Assembly (NCBI GenBank): GCA_019638675.1
Contig: JAHBTE010000001.1
Location: 1,830,605 to 1,894,604 of the forward strand
DNA length: 64,000 nucleotides
From: Fimbriimonadaceae bacterium
GTDB lineage: Bacteria; Armatimonadota; Fimbriimonadia; Fimbriimonadales; Fimbriimonadaceae
Direction: 5' to 3'
Shown one piece after another: positions 9,245 through 17,407 of this stretch (the stretch's first letter is position 1; the number at the start of each line of letters is the position of its first letter). The notes beneath the pieces are model-generated. The model ran no database searches, had not been told where the DNA came from, and saw only the letters and a program-made list of their open reading frames with translations. The position numbers and the translations under genes are program-made.

Positions 9245-9946
9245 GTGCCAGAGCGAATCGTAACAGTTATTGGAATTGGGAATCTACGATGCGGTTCTTT
9301 GGTACTCGCTACGTTGTGTCGCTGGTATCCAGATGTTCCGATTTCTGTGCGTTTGTTTGATAGCAATGAAGAACGTCTCGACCTCATGGACATGCTGGGG
9401 CGGCAACTTTTTGACCTTTGGAATTCAGAAGTGCGCCTCTCATCCGGTAGCGACCTGGCTGAATCAATGGACGGAGCTACTGATCTGATCGTATGTTTGA
9501 ACGAAGACTGTTCACGCCGGATGGTCGGCGGAAACCGCGCGGAATCGCTAGATTTTTTTGAGGAAACTCAAGAACGCTCGTTCTTTGGTGGTGACCCAAA
9601 CAAACCAACCCCGGTCGAAAACTTATCTGATCACACTAAACGTATTCTCGGAGCACCAGTTCAGCAGGGAAGCACACGCCAGGAAGTAATTCTCGAAGCA
9701 TTTGCAAAGGTGCGGCATCAGCTCAGTCCACCAATAAGGATTGTGAGCCTAATGAGGGATGTTGAACTCAAAACTGATCTACCAATCACCCAACTTAGCT
9801 GGCCCGAGCCACTTACAGAATTGCAAGTTGCAACCAAGCCATTCCAAATTTTGCGCTGGGTGAAAGGTGATGAAAAGGTCGAGGATTTAATTGAGAGAAT
9901 AAACGATAACCCACTCATGGAATGGTTAAAAGCTGGAGAAGAATGA
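9245..9946 (+). CDS. Rossmann-like protein resembling the GH4/LDH-type NAD-binding domain
   Basis: The 233-residue protein begins IVTVIGIGNLRCGSLVLATL, a beta strand and glycine-rich turn, followed by an acidic strand end (VRLFDSNEERLDLMDMLGRQL) as in NAD-binding domains of family 4 glycosidases and malate or lactate dehydrogenases. The downstream part TDLIVCLNEDCSRRM fits the next beta-alpha unit, but no catalytic domain is recognisable and the protein is about half the length of a GH4 enzyme. The GTG start is supported by the promoter hexamer six bases upstream. Function unknown. Confidence 0.65.
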   Translation: MPERIVTVIGIGNLRCGSLVLATLCRWYPDVPISVRLFDSNEERLDLMDMLGRQLFDLWNSEVRLSSGSDLAESMDGATDLIVCLNEDCSRRMVGGNRAESLDFFEETQERSFFGGDPNKPTPVENLSDHTKRILGAPVQQGSTRQEVILEAFAKVRHQLSPPIRIVSLMRDVELKTDLPITQLSWPEPLTELQVATKPFQILRWVKGDEKVEDLIERINDNPLMEWLKAGEE

Positions 9947-10012
9947 CTCAGTTTGGTACAAAGGCCGCCGAATGAATCTTTTTGCTGATTCAAATCGAAT
10001 AGAGTAAGGGTA

Positions 10013-10567
10013 ATGAACGGGGCAACGGATATTTCTGGCTGGAAGCACTTGCACGAGAACGTGCGAAAGCTTTGGCGAATTTCAAATTTGATTACTGGTG
10101 TCGTTGTAGCCGGGTTTGCCGTAATTCCAGATTTGATTATTCGCAAATCTGCTGATAAGTGGCCGCTGTTCCCATTCGCTATTCCGTTGGTTGTCCTCGT
10201 GCTGATTGTTGGTTTAGGGCAGTGGATTGTTGGTCGTAGTTTTGAGTGCTACCGCTACGAACTCGGCGAAGATGACCTTGCCGTTGCCAAAGGAGTATTT
10301 TGGAAGAGTTGGCGGTTTGTCAATCGTAATCGCATCCAACACGTTGACCTGAGTAGCGGGCCAATCGCACGTGCGCTCGGATTGGTTCATGTTTCCGTCT
10401 TTGTGGGTGGGATGCAGGCGGCGGCTGTTTCGATTCCCGGGCTATCCACTCACGATGCTGAAATGCTCCGTAGCAAGCTGATCAAAGCTTCAGCAGAAGT
10501 AATTCCGCCCGATCCTATGAGTGCGACTACGCCACCACCCGCTCCGCCGGAGTTTCCCAATGGCTGA
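10013..10567 (+). CDS. YdbS-like bacterial PH (bPH2) membrane protein
   Basis: The 184-residue protein has two membrane helices (about residues 27-45 and 53-72) followed by a bPH2 domain with the signature strand order YRYELGEDDLAVAKGVFWKS and RNRIQHVDLSSGPIARALGLVHV. A proline-rich tail ends the protein. It overlaps the start of the next gene, a three-domain relative, giving the common YdbS-YdbT pairing. In Bacillus such proteins affect resistance to antimicrobial peptides of competing cells; here this is only family knowledge. TAGAGT lies seven bases upstream of the ATG. Confidence 0.8.
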   Translation: MNGATDISGWKHLHENVRKLWRISNLITGVVVAGFAVIPDLIIRKSADKWPLFPFAIPLVVLVLIVGLGQWIVGRSFECYRYELGEDDLAVAKGVFWKSWRFVNRNRIQHVDLSSGPIARALGLVHVSVFVGGMQAAAVSIPGLSTHDAEMLRSKLIKASAEVIPPDPMSATTPPPAPPEFPNG

Positions 10568-12122
10568 GCCGGTCTACCATCGCATTCACCCGCTCACGAT
10601 GGTGGTGGAACTACCGCGCGTTATTAAGCAACTTTTCGTTGCGATTATCCTCGTTATTTTCCAGTTCACGCGCAAGGGTGGTTTAAGTGAGGAATTAGGG
10701 TTCGAGGTCGTTGCGGCCGCGCTCGGTGCGCTTGTTATCGTTCCCCCATTGTTGCGTTACTATTCGTTTGGTTATGCCATCCACGAAGGCAAGTTACTCG
10801 TGAAATCGGGGATTCTCCAAAAGAATCTGCGCACTATCCCACTCGACAGAATTCAAAACATCAACCTCACGCGGTCGCTTTTGCACCGCATTCTTGGGTT
10901 AGTGGATCTCGAAATCGAAACGGCGGCGGGCGTTAAGGCCGAGGCATCAATTTCCGCATTGACCGATGAGCAAGCTCACGTTTTGAAAGCCCAGCTCATG
11001 GGAACCAAGGTTCAGTCGTTCTCGCGGGTTGACCGAGAGCTTGATCGCACGGTTATCTATCGCCCAACGGTAAAAGAACTTTTGCTCGTTGGAGCCAGTG
11101 AAAACCGCGCAGGTGCCATGATCGCGGCCGTACTTGGTTTTGGTGCTTTTCAGCCAATGCTCCAAAGCTTCTTTGAGCAAGAAGGCAAGCAAGTTGCCCG
11201 AAGCGCAAGGAGTCTGCCACCTGCGGGATGGCAACTGATCATCGCAGGGATATTCGTGTTCATCTTGATTGGCTGGATTATCTCGATTATTTCAGCATTT
11301 GTGAAGTACTACAACTTTGAACTCTCTCAAAAAGATGGCAACCTCAAACGCACTTACGGGCTAATCAATCACTTTGAAAACATGTTGCCGATCAAGCGGA
11401 TTCAGACGGTTCACATTGACCAGAACTTCATTCAACGGTGGCTAAAAATCTGCAAGATGTATGCGGCAACTGCGGGGGGCATGGTTCAAGAAAAGAAAAG
11501 TGAAGCCAATCAAGCGCAGATTGCGACGGCACCGTTGTTAACTCCAGTTTTGCGAGATGATATGCGTGACTCATTGCTCAAAACCGCATTGCCAAAAGCT
11601 GATGTGTCTAATCCAGAATGGCAACCGGTGAGTAAAAACACGATCTACCGCCACTTGCGAACCGGCCTCTGGCCATCACTGTTCTTTTCTGGGTTGATGG
11701 CAGTAGTTTTTTGGATTTATCGCCAACCGTTTACGCGAGGAGTGGTGAAGATTCAGCCATTCTGGGATCAATTTGGCCCATACCTCACCTTTACTGGATT
11801 GATGTTGCTGGCTTTGTTATCCGGCTGGATTTATTGGAAATGCGCGCGCTGGTCAGATGCTCATTCCGTCATCATCACTCGGCTTGGGTGGTTTAAGCGA
11901 AGGTGGAATTATTTACCGATGGATAAGGTGCAACTCGTCAGTGTCAGCCAAAGTCCAGCCCAACGGTGGTTCAAGTTGGCAACCGTTGATTTTGATTCTG
12001 CAGCTCCTACATTCCAAAAAACCGAAATCGACGATATGCCAATTGAAGAAGCGTTTGCTTTAGCCAAGCGCGTGCATACTAAATCTGGCGATTCGCGAGA
12101 TTCGCTTGTGGATGGTTTCTGA
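10560..12122 (+). CDS. YdbT-like membrane protein with three bPH2 domains
   Basis: The 520-residue protein contains three copies of the bPH2 module, each preceded by a pair of hydrophobic helices: KSGILQKNLRTIPLDRIQNINLTRS near 85-110, then TYGLINHFENMLPIKRIQTVHID near 265-290, and TRLGWFKRRWNYLPMDKVQLVSVS near 440-465. The ATG at 10560 lies inside the end of the YdbS-like gene and is preferred over an upstream in-frame start at 10521. The stop shares one base with the next ATG, so this trio is co-translated. Confidence 0.82.
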   Translation: MAEPVYHRIHPLTMVVELPRVIKQLFVAIILVIFQFTRKGGLSEELGFEVVAAALGALVIVPPLLRYYSFGYAIHEGKLLVKSGILQKNLRTIPLDRIQNINLTRSLLHRILGLVDLEIETAAGVKAEASISALTDEQAHVLKAQLMGTKVQSFSRVDRELDRTVIYRPTVKELLLVGASENRAGAMIAAVLGFGAFQPMLQSFFEQEGKQVARSARSLPPAGWQLIIAGIFVFILIGWIISIISAFVKYYNFELSQKDGNLKRTYGLINHFENMLPIKRIQTVHIDQNFIQRWLKICKMYAATAGGMVQEKKSEANQAQIATAPLLTPVLRDDMRDSLLKTALPKADVSNPEWQPVSKNTIYRHLRTGLWPSLFFSGLMAVVFWIYRQPFTRGVVKIQPFWDQFGPYLTFTGLMLLALLSGWIYWKCARWSDAHSVIITRLGWFKRRWNYLPMDKVQLVSVSQSPAQRWFKLATVDFDSAAPTFQKTEIDDMPIEEAFALAKRVHTKSGDSRDSLVDGF

Positions 12123-12898
12123 TGGCACGAAAAGATACGTTGAGCCCGAGCAAAATCACAACGTATCTGGCTTGCCCGACTAAATATTATTGGACTTATG
12201 TGAATCCAAAAGGGAAATGGTATCTGCGTTCAAAAAGTTACTTTTCGTTTGGCACGAGCCTGCACAATGTGCTCCAGCGGTTTCATGATTCTGGCGACCA
12301 CGGAGTCACGACAACCGAAGAAGCAGTCGCGGCTCTCGAAGAAAGCTGGATCGAAGCGGGTTACTCTAGCCAAGACGAAATGATGCAGCAACTCGCCGAG
12401 GGCAAGGCGATTGTTGAAGCTCATGTCGAGCGGGTCATGCGTGAACCGATCACCGCTCAAACTATCGTTGTCGAAAAACTGTATCGTCGCGACCTTGGCC
12501 CATTTGTCCTCATCGGTCGGGTTGACCGAATTGATGAACACGAAGACGGCACAATTGAAATCATTGACTACAAAAGCGGGCGAGAAGGTGTCACCGAAGA
12601 GGAAGTCAAAAATGACCTCGCAATGAGCAGTTATCAACTCATTTTGCGGGAGCATTTCACGGATCGTAAAATCGTCGCTTCGATCATCGCCTTGCGGAGC
12701 AACACGAAGGCCACTGCGCATCTGGATGAGGCAGAAATGGCGGAATTCCAGCAAATGCTCACCGAACTCGGCAACCAGATTTTAAACCGAGATTGGAATA
12801 ACGAAGAGCCTGTTCCCAAAGCTCTGTGTCCGACTTGCGACTTTAAAGCCTTGTGCTCGCAGCATCCAGGGTTTGAACTTCCTACTACTGCCGAGTAA
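12122..12898 (+). CDS. RecB/Cas4-like PD-(D/E)XK nuclease with Fe-S cysteines
   Basis: The 258-residue protein shows the nuclease core motifs GRVDRID near 138-144 and IEIIDYKSG near 152-160 (the D...D-x-K metal site), followed by the QxxxY-type helix (AMSSYQLIL). One cysteine near residue 16 (LACP) and three near the C terminus (CPTCDFKALC) match the iron-sulfur staple of the AddB/Cas4 group. No CRISPR array or cas genes are present, so a stand-alone DNA repair exonuclease is the best reading. It is coupled to the bPH2 genes by a TGATG overlap, which is odd in functional terms. Confidence 0.85.
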   Translation: MARKDTLSPSKITTYLACPTKYYWTYVNPKGKWYLRSKSYFSFGTSLHNVLQRFHDSGDHGVTTTEEAVAALEESWIEAGYSSQDEMMQQLAEGKAIVEAHVERVMREPITAQTIVVEKLYRRDLGPFVLIGRVDRIDEHEDGTIEIIDYKSGREGVTEEEVKNDLAMSSYQLILREHFTDRKIVASIIALRSNTKATAHLDEAEMAEFQQMLTELGNQILNRDWNNEEPVPKALCPTCDFKALCSQHPGFELPTTAE

Positions 12899-12959
12899 CC
12901 CAGGCGTAGAAACGACGAGTTGGGGCATAACGTCCAATTAGGCAGAGGTATCTCGAACT

Positions 12960-14393
12960 ATGGTCAATGCGATTCTATTTGGTGTCACCGCCGCCCTTCA
13001 GCCCAATACAACCGATCTCACCATTTATAACGGTGGGTTCGCTTTAGTTAAAGAACAGCGCAGTTTCTCGCTGAAGTCTGGAATTCAAGAAGTCGCGGTA
13101 GAAGATGTCGCTCAGATGATTGAAGCCAACAGCGTAGCAATCAAAAGTCTTTCCGCACCAGGTTCGTTTTCGGTTTTAGAACAAAACTACCAATACGATT
13201 TGATTAGCCCACTGGCAATTCTCAATAAAGCAGTGGGATCAGAAATTACCTTTACGCGCATCCTGCCGAACGGTCAAAAAGAGCGATTGACCGGGCGATT
13301 GATGAGTTCGCCGACCTCGATGGTCAGCAACGAAAACGGTGGTCAGAATTTCACCTGGAACGGAATGGTGATTCAGACCAGCGATGGCAAAGTGATTTTG
13401 AACCCAACGGGCGAAATAGAAGTGAATTCGATTCCAAACGGCTTGATTAGCAAACCAACTTTGGTTTGGCTACTGGAAGCGGCTTCTGCCGGAATGCAGA
13501 CGGTTGAACTGAGTTACCTTACTCAGGGAGTGAATTGGAAAAGCGACTACGTTGTTTCGCTTGATGCGGCTGGGAAGCTAGCGGATGTGAAAGGCTGGGT
13601 CACTTTGACCAACAACTGCGGGACGAGCTTCAATGTCAAAACTCTGAAGTTACTAGCAGGGGATGTTCAACGCGCGCAACCGAATATGCCGAGGGGTGGA
13701 TCATTTGGTGGGGCCGCGGATCAACGGATGCAGACAAAAGGATTTAGCGAAGAATCATTCGCCGACTACCACCTCTACACCCTTGGCAGACCAACCACAG
13801 TCAAGAACAAAGAAATCAAGCAAGTGAGTTTGCTTGAAGGGTTTAAGGTTCCGTTTACTAAGCGATTAGTCGTTGACCCGATGAAGTACTACTCAGGCTA
13901 TCGCCCAAGCGAAGGGGAAGTTGGTACTGGAGTTATCAAGCCAACAATCCAGCTTCAGATGGTGAACAGCAAGGCGAACAACATGGGAATGCCTCTCCCC
14001 GCTGGAACAGTGAAGGTTTATCAAACTGATAGCTCTGGGTCGTTGCAGTTACTCGGTGAGGATCGCATTGACCACACGCCAAAAGACGAGAAGGTCACAT
14101 TAACGGTTGGCCGGGCATTTGATATCGCAGTCGAACGAAAACGAGCTGACTTTAAATGGTACACGGTGAATAACTCTCGCCGCGGCATGACAGAAATGTT
14201 TGAAGTCGAGCTGAGAAACCGCAAAGAAACGCTTGAAACCGTTACTTTGATTGAGCGGTTCTGGGGCGAATTCACGATCATGAATCCTTCTATGGAGCCT
14301 AAGAAACTGGATAGCAACACTTACGAGTTTACGGTGACGCTAAAGCCAAATGAAGTCAAAAAGGTGACCTTCACGGTTGAAACTCGTTGGTAA
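12960..14393 (+). CDS. DUF4139 domain protein
   Basis: The 477-residue protein has the DUF4139 layout: an N-terminal TDLTIYNGGFALVKEQRSF strand pair, a coupled beta domain, and the core SAGMQTVELSYLTQGVNWKSDYVV near 178-205 followed by a long beta-sandwich containing NNCGTSFNVKTLKLLAGDV. The end (FTVTLKPNEVKKVTFTVETRW) is the usual last strand pair. The first 17 residues are weakly hydrophobic, so export is possible but not certain. Family members are of unknown function, some annotated as mucoidy inhibitor A. Confidence 0.8.
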   Translation: MVNAILFGVTAALQPNTTDLTIYNGGFALVKEQRSFSLKSGIQEVAVEDVAQMIEANSVAIKSLSAPGSFSVLEQNYQYDLISPLAILNKAVGSEITFTRILPNGQKERLTGRLMSSPTSMVSNENGGQNFTWNGMVIQTSDGKVILNPTGEIEVNSIPNGLISKPTLVWLLEAASAGMQTVELSYLTQGVNWKSDYVVSLDAAGKLADVKGWVTLTNNCGTSFNVKTLKLLAGDVQRAQPNMPRGGSFGGAADQRMQTKGFSEESFADYHLYTLGRPTTVKNKEIKQVSLLEGFKVPFTKRLVVDPMKYYSGYRPSEGEVGTGVIKPTIQLQMVNSKANNMGMPLPAGTVKVYQTDSSGSLQLLGEDRIDHTPKDEKVTLTVGRAFDIAVERKRADFKWYTVNNSRRGMTEMFEVELRNRKETLETVTLIERFWGEFTIMNPSMEPKKLDSNTYEFTVTLKPNEVKKVTFTVETRW

Positions 14394-14432
14394 ATGTTAA
14401 GGAGTAGGGAACCTGCCATACTAAAAAGCGAT

Positions 14433-15344
14433 ATGGGTCGGTTAATTGCGGCAGCAGATGTCGGGAGTAACACGGCCCATCTTCTTATTGCTCATATCAC
14501 TAATTCTGGCTTAAAGCGCTTGGTTAACGAAAGCGAATGGCTTTCGCTCGGTGAGGTTGTCAGCCGCGAAGGGCGGATTTCCGAAGCCAAGCTCAAGGAA
14601 CTCATGGTCACGCTTGGTCGGTTTCGATCAATGCTGGATCAATACAAGGTCAAAGATGCCGCATTTTTCGCCACCGAAGCGATGCGCCGCGCGGAGAACC
14701 ACGATGAAATCTTAGAACTCATCAGAAACAAATTTGATATCAAGGTCGAGATTATTTCACCGCGCCGAGAGGCAGAACTTAGCTATCTCAGTACGCAAAT
14801 GGATTGTGCGAGTACAGAACCGACCGTGCTAATAGAAGCAGGCGGGGGAAGCGTTCAAGTCGCATATTGTGAGCGTGGCGAAATCCAAGAACTCACCAGT
14901 TTGCCCATCGGGTCAGGAACTCTGAGGGCTCGGTCTGGACTAGATCAACCAGCCAACGAATACAGTCTTGCTCGCGTTAACGAGATTATTGAATCGGAAT
15001 GCCAGGAAGTCGCTAGTTATCCAACTCCGAAACGGATCGTGGCATGTGGCGGAGTTTCGCGTGGGCTTTGGCGGGCATTGCATCCCGATGGCGACCAAAC
15101 GCTGAGTGTGGAAGAACTTGAATTCCTGAGTTGGGATTGCGCCCGTTTGACGACGGAAGTCATCGTGGATCGTTACGACGTGAAGATCAACCGCGCGCGG
15201 ACTTTGCTCGCTGGTTCGCTCACCTTGCGCTACCTCATGGGGATGTTTGGACACAGCGATGTCCAGGTCAGCCGATACGGAGTGAGGGAAGGGGCGATTC
15301 TCGAAATCGCGCGGATGCAGGAGGACGAGTGGCTAACGGAGTAG
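14433..15344 (+). CDS. ppx: Ppx/GppA exopolyphosphatase-type phosphatase
   Basis: Ppx releases phosphate from polyphosphate chain ends; GppA acts on pppGpp. The ~303-residue protein shows the actin-like ATPase fold phosphate-1 motif AADVGSNTAHLLIA at the start, the catalytic-Glu region FFATEAMRRAENHDE, SPRREAELSY, and the phosphate-2 motif EAGGGSVQVAYC. It is short, lacking the HD-like C-terminal domains of long Ppx. Genomic linkage to polyphosphate kinase favours the polyphosphate role. The true start is probably ATG 14433 (CATACT ten bases before); the frame opens at 14394. The end overlaps ppk by 16 bases. Confidence 0.85.
   Translation: MGRLIAAADVGSNTAHLLIAHITNSGLKRLVNESEWLSLGEVVSREGRISEAKLKELMVTLGRFRSMLDQYKVKDAAFFATEAMRRAENHDEILELIRNKFDIKVEIISPRREAELSYLSTQMDCASTEPTVLIEAGGGSVQVAYCERGEIQELTSLPIGSGTLRARSGLDQPANEYSLARVNEIIESECQEVASYPTPKRIVACGGVSRGLWRALHPDGDQTLSVEELEFLSWDCARLTTEVIVDRYDVKINRARTLLAGSLTLRYLMGMFGHSDVQVSRYGVREGAILEIARMQEDEWLTE
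15317..15324 (+). promoter_or_regulatory. Strong Shine-Dalgarno that fixes the ppk GTG start
   Basis: GCAGGAGG lies inside the end of the ppx gene and ends four bases before GTG 15329. It decides the ppk start: the frame is open to 15131, but the first 66 codons of that extension are out-of-frame ppx sequence and unlike any Ppk N terminus. Confidence 0.75.
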
Positions 15345-17392
15345 TAACCGATACCCACCGTTACGTCAACCGCGAGTGGAGTTGGCTTCAGTTCAACCAC
15401 CGCGTTTTGCTTGAAGCCCTCGCACCGGAAAACCCTTTACTCGAGCGCATCAAGTTTTTGGCGATATTTGAATCCAACCTCGACGAGTTTTACATGGTTC
15501 GGGTGTCGGGATTGATCGAACAAGATGCGGCGGGTGTGAGCCAACGAACTCCAGATGGTTTGACTCCAGCCGAGCAACTCGAAATGATCGCCGAGACGAT
15601 TATCCCTATTCGGCGTCAAGCGGCGGAAATTTGGGAAAACGACCTCGTTCCCCAGTTAGAAAAACAGGGAATCAAATTTATATCTGCTGAGAAGCTAACT
15701 AAGGCTCAGCAGAAGAATCTCAATCTATATTTTGAAACGGAAATCTTCCCGTTGCTAACGCCTTTGATGATGGAGCCGGCCCAAACCTTTCCATTCATCA
15801 GCAACCGTAGTTTGAACCTAGCTGTGGAGCTGCACGAAGATGGGCGAACTAAGTGGGCAAGGGTGAAAATTCCACCCGTATTGCCTCGCTTGATTCCGGT
15901 CAATGGCGACCCTAAGAAGTTCATTTTGCTAGAGGATTTAATTGGAGCAAACCTAGAGCATCTGTTCCCTGGTGTGGAAGTCATCGGTTCGCATATTTTC
16001 CGAGTGGTTCGTGACGCGGATATTGAAATCCGCGAACTAGAAGCCGCCGACTTGATTGACGCGGTTGAAAAAACACTCAGGCTACGTAGATTTGGCGACC
16101 CAGTTTTGCTGGAGGTTGAGGAATCTATTGCTCCCGCCGCGTTAGAACTTCTTCAAAAAAATCTAGAGCTTCAGGATTCTGATACGTTCATTGTTCCCGG
16201 TCGGCTGGGAATGGATTTCCTTTGGGAGCTTGCTAGCCTGAATGAACCAACACTGAAGTTTGAAACTCACCATCCGTTTGAATTGCCTCAGTTGGAAGAA
16301 AGCGAAAACCTATTCCAGGCAATCAAATCCAAGGATCTGCTTGTCCATCACCCGTACGATAGCTTCGATCCCGTTCAGACTTTCATCTCATCGGCGGCAA
16401 CTGATCAACGGGTGATTGGGATCAAACAAACCTTGTATCGAGTCGGTTCTGAATCGCCCGTGGTTGAAAGTCTGCTTGAAGCTGGGGAAGCAGGAAAGCA
16501 AGTAGCGGTGATGGTTGAGCTCAAGGCTCGTTTTGATGAAAGCAACAACCTCATTTGGTCGCGAGCGTTAGAACGATCTGGTGTCCACGTCACCTACGGC
16601 ACAGTGGAAATGAAGGTTCACTGCAAGCTGTGCCTTATCGTCCGCAAAGACCAAGACGGAATCCAGAGTTACGCCCACATCGGGACAGGAAACTATAATC
16701 CGTCAACGGCAAAGCTATACAGTGATATTGGGCTGTTCACTTGTGACCCTGATATTTGCCAAGACATCACCGAATTGTTCAACTATCTCACCGGATACAG
16801 CCGCCAGGTGAAATACCGTAAGTTGCTTGTTGCTCCGCTTGACTTGCGCGAAGGCATTATTGAGCGAATTGAACGAGAAATAGAAGCAAAACACCAAACC
16901 GGGGTTGGCAGAATTGCTTTCAAGTTGAATTCGCTGGTGGATATCGAAGTGATAGATGCTCTCTACGAAGCTAGCCGCGCGGGGGTAGAGATTGACTTGG
17001 TTGTTCGCGGAATCTGCTGTCTGCGGCCGGGCGTTCCAGGAATGAGCGACAACATTCGGCTAGTGAGCATTGTCGGGCGGTTCTTAGAGCATTCCCGCAT
17101 TTATTACTTCGCCAACGGCGGGGAACCAGAGGCACTTATCGGAAGTGCCGATATGATGCGTCGGAACCTTGATCGCCGAGTTGAGGTGTTGGTTCCGGTT
17201 AGCGACCCAGACCAAATTGAGTATTTGATTGAAGACGCGATCGGTGCCCCGCTCATGGATAACGTCAAGGCATGGCTCGGGATGCCAGGCGGTGGTTATA
17301 CTAAGATTCAACAAGAAGAAGGGCAACACCCTTACTCGTCGCAAGATGAGCTAATGAAAAAGCCAGCGACAAAGGTTCTGCCGCTGGCTTAA
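15329..17392 (+). CDS. ppk1: Polyphosphate kinase 1
   Basis: Ppk1 reversibly polymerises the ATP gamma phosphate into inorganic polyphosphate. From GTG 15329 the protein is 687 residues, the normal family length. It starts with HRYVNREWSWLQFNHRVLLEAL, the conserved N domain, then the head domain, and the two PLD-like C domains containing the autophosphorylated histidine in MKVHCKLCLIVRK and the second His motif HSRIYYFANGG. DNRDE-type elements (ESNLDEFYMVRVSGL) are also intact. It overlaps ppx by 16 bases, so synthesis and breakdown enzymes are made together. Confidence 0.96.
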   Translation: MANGVVTDTHRYVNREWSWLQFNHRVLLEALAPENPLLERIKFLAIFESNLDEFYMVRVSGLIEQDAAGVSQRTPDGLTPAEQLEMIAETIIPIRRQAAEIWENDLVPQLEKQGIKFISAEKLTKAQQKNLNLYFETEIFPLLTPLMMEPAQTFPFISNRSLNLAVELHEDGRTKWARVKIPPVLPRLIPVNGDPKKFILLEDLIGANLEHLFPGVEVIGSHIFRVVRDADIEIRELEAADLIDAVEKTLRLRRFGDPVLLEVEESIAPAALELLQKNLELQDSDTFIVPGRLGMDFLWELASLNEPTLKFETHHPFELPQLEESENLFQAIKSKDLLVHHPYDSFDPVQTFISSAATDQRVIGIKQTLYRVGSESPVVESLLEAGEAGKQVAVMVELKARFDESNNLIWSRALERSGVHVTYGTVEMKVHCKLCLIVRKDQDGIQSYAHIGTGNYNPSTAKLYSDIGLFTCDPDICQDITELFNYLTGYSRQVKYRKLLVAPLDLREGIIERIEREIEAKHQTGVGRIAFKLNSLVDIEVIDALYEASRAGVEIDLVVRGICCLRPGVPGMSDNIRLVSIVGRFLEHSRIYYFANGGEPEALIGSADMMRRNLDRRVEVLVPVSDPDQIEYLIEDAIGAPLMDNVKAWLGMPGGGYTKIQQEEGQHPYSSQDELMKKPATKVLPLA
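17355..17390 (-). terminator. Intrinsic terminator of the M28 peptidase gene, inside the ppk 3' end
   Basis: AAGCCAGCG at 17360-17368 pairs perfectly with CGCTGGCTT at 17382-17390 across a 13-base loop. Read on the minus strand the stem is followed by TTTTTC, as expected for termination of the gene ending at 17408. The stem is built from the last ppk codons. On the plus strand no T run follows. Confidence 0.55.
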
Positions 17393-17407
17393 TAACTGAT
17401 TCGTTAG

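Noticed and set aside
12122-12898. Cas4 of a CRISPR system
   Set aside because: The fold and Fe-S cysteines fit, but no array, cas1 or cas2 is in the window, so it is called a RecB-like nuclease.
15131-15328. N-terminal extension of polyphosphate kinase
   Set aside because: It lies inside ppx in another frame; a strong Shine-Dalgarno fixes the GTG start at 15329.
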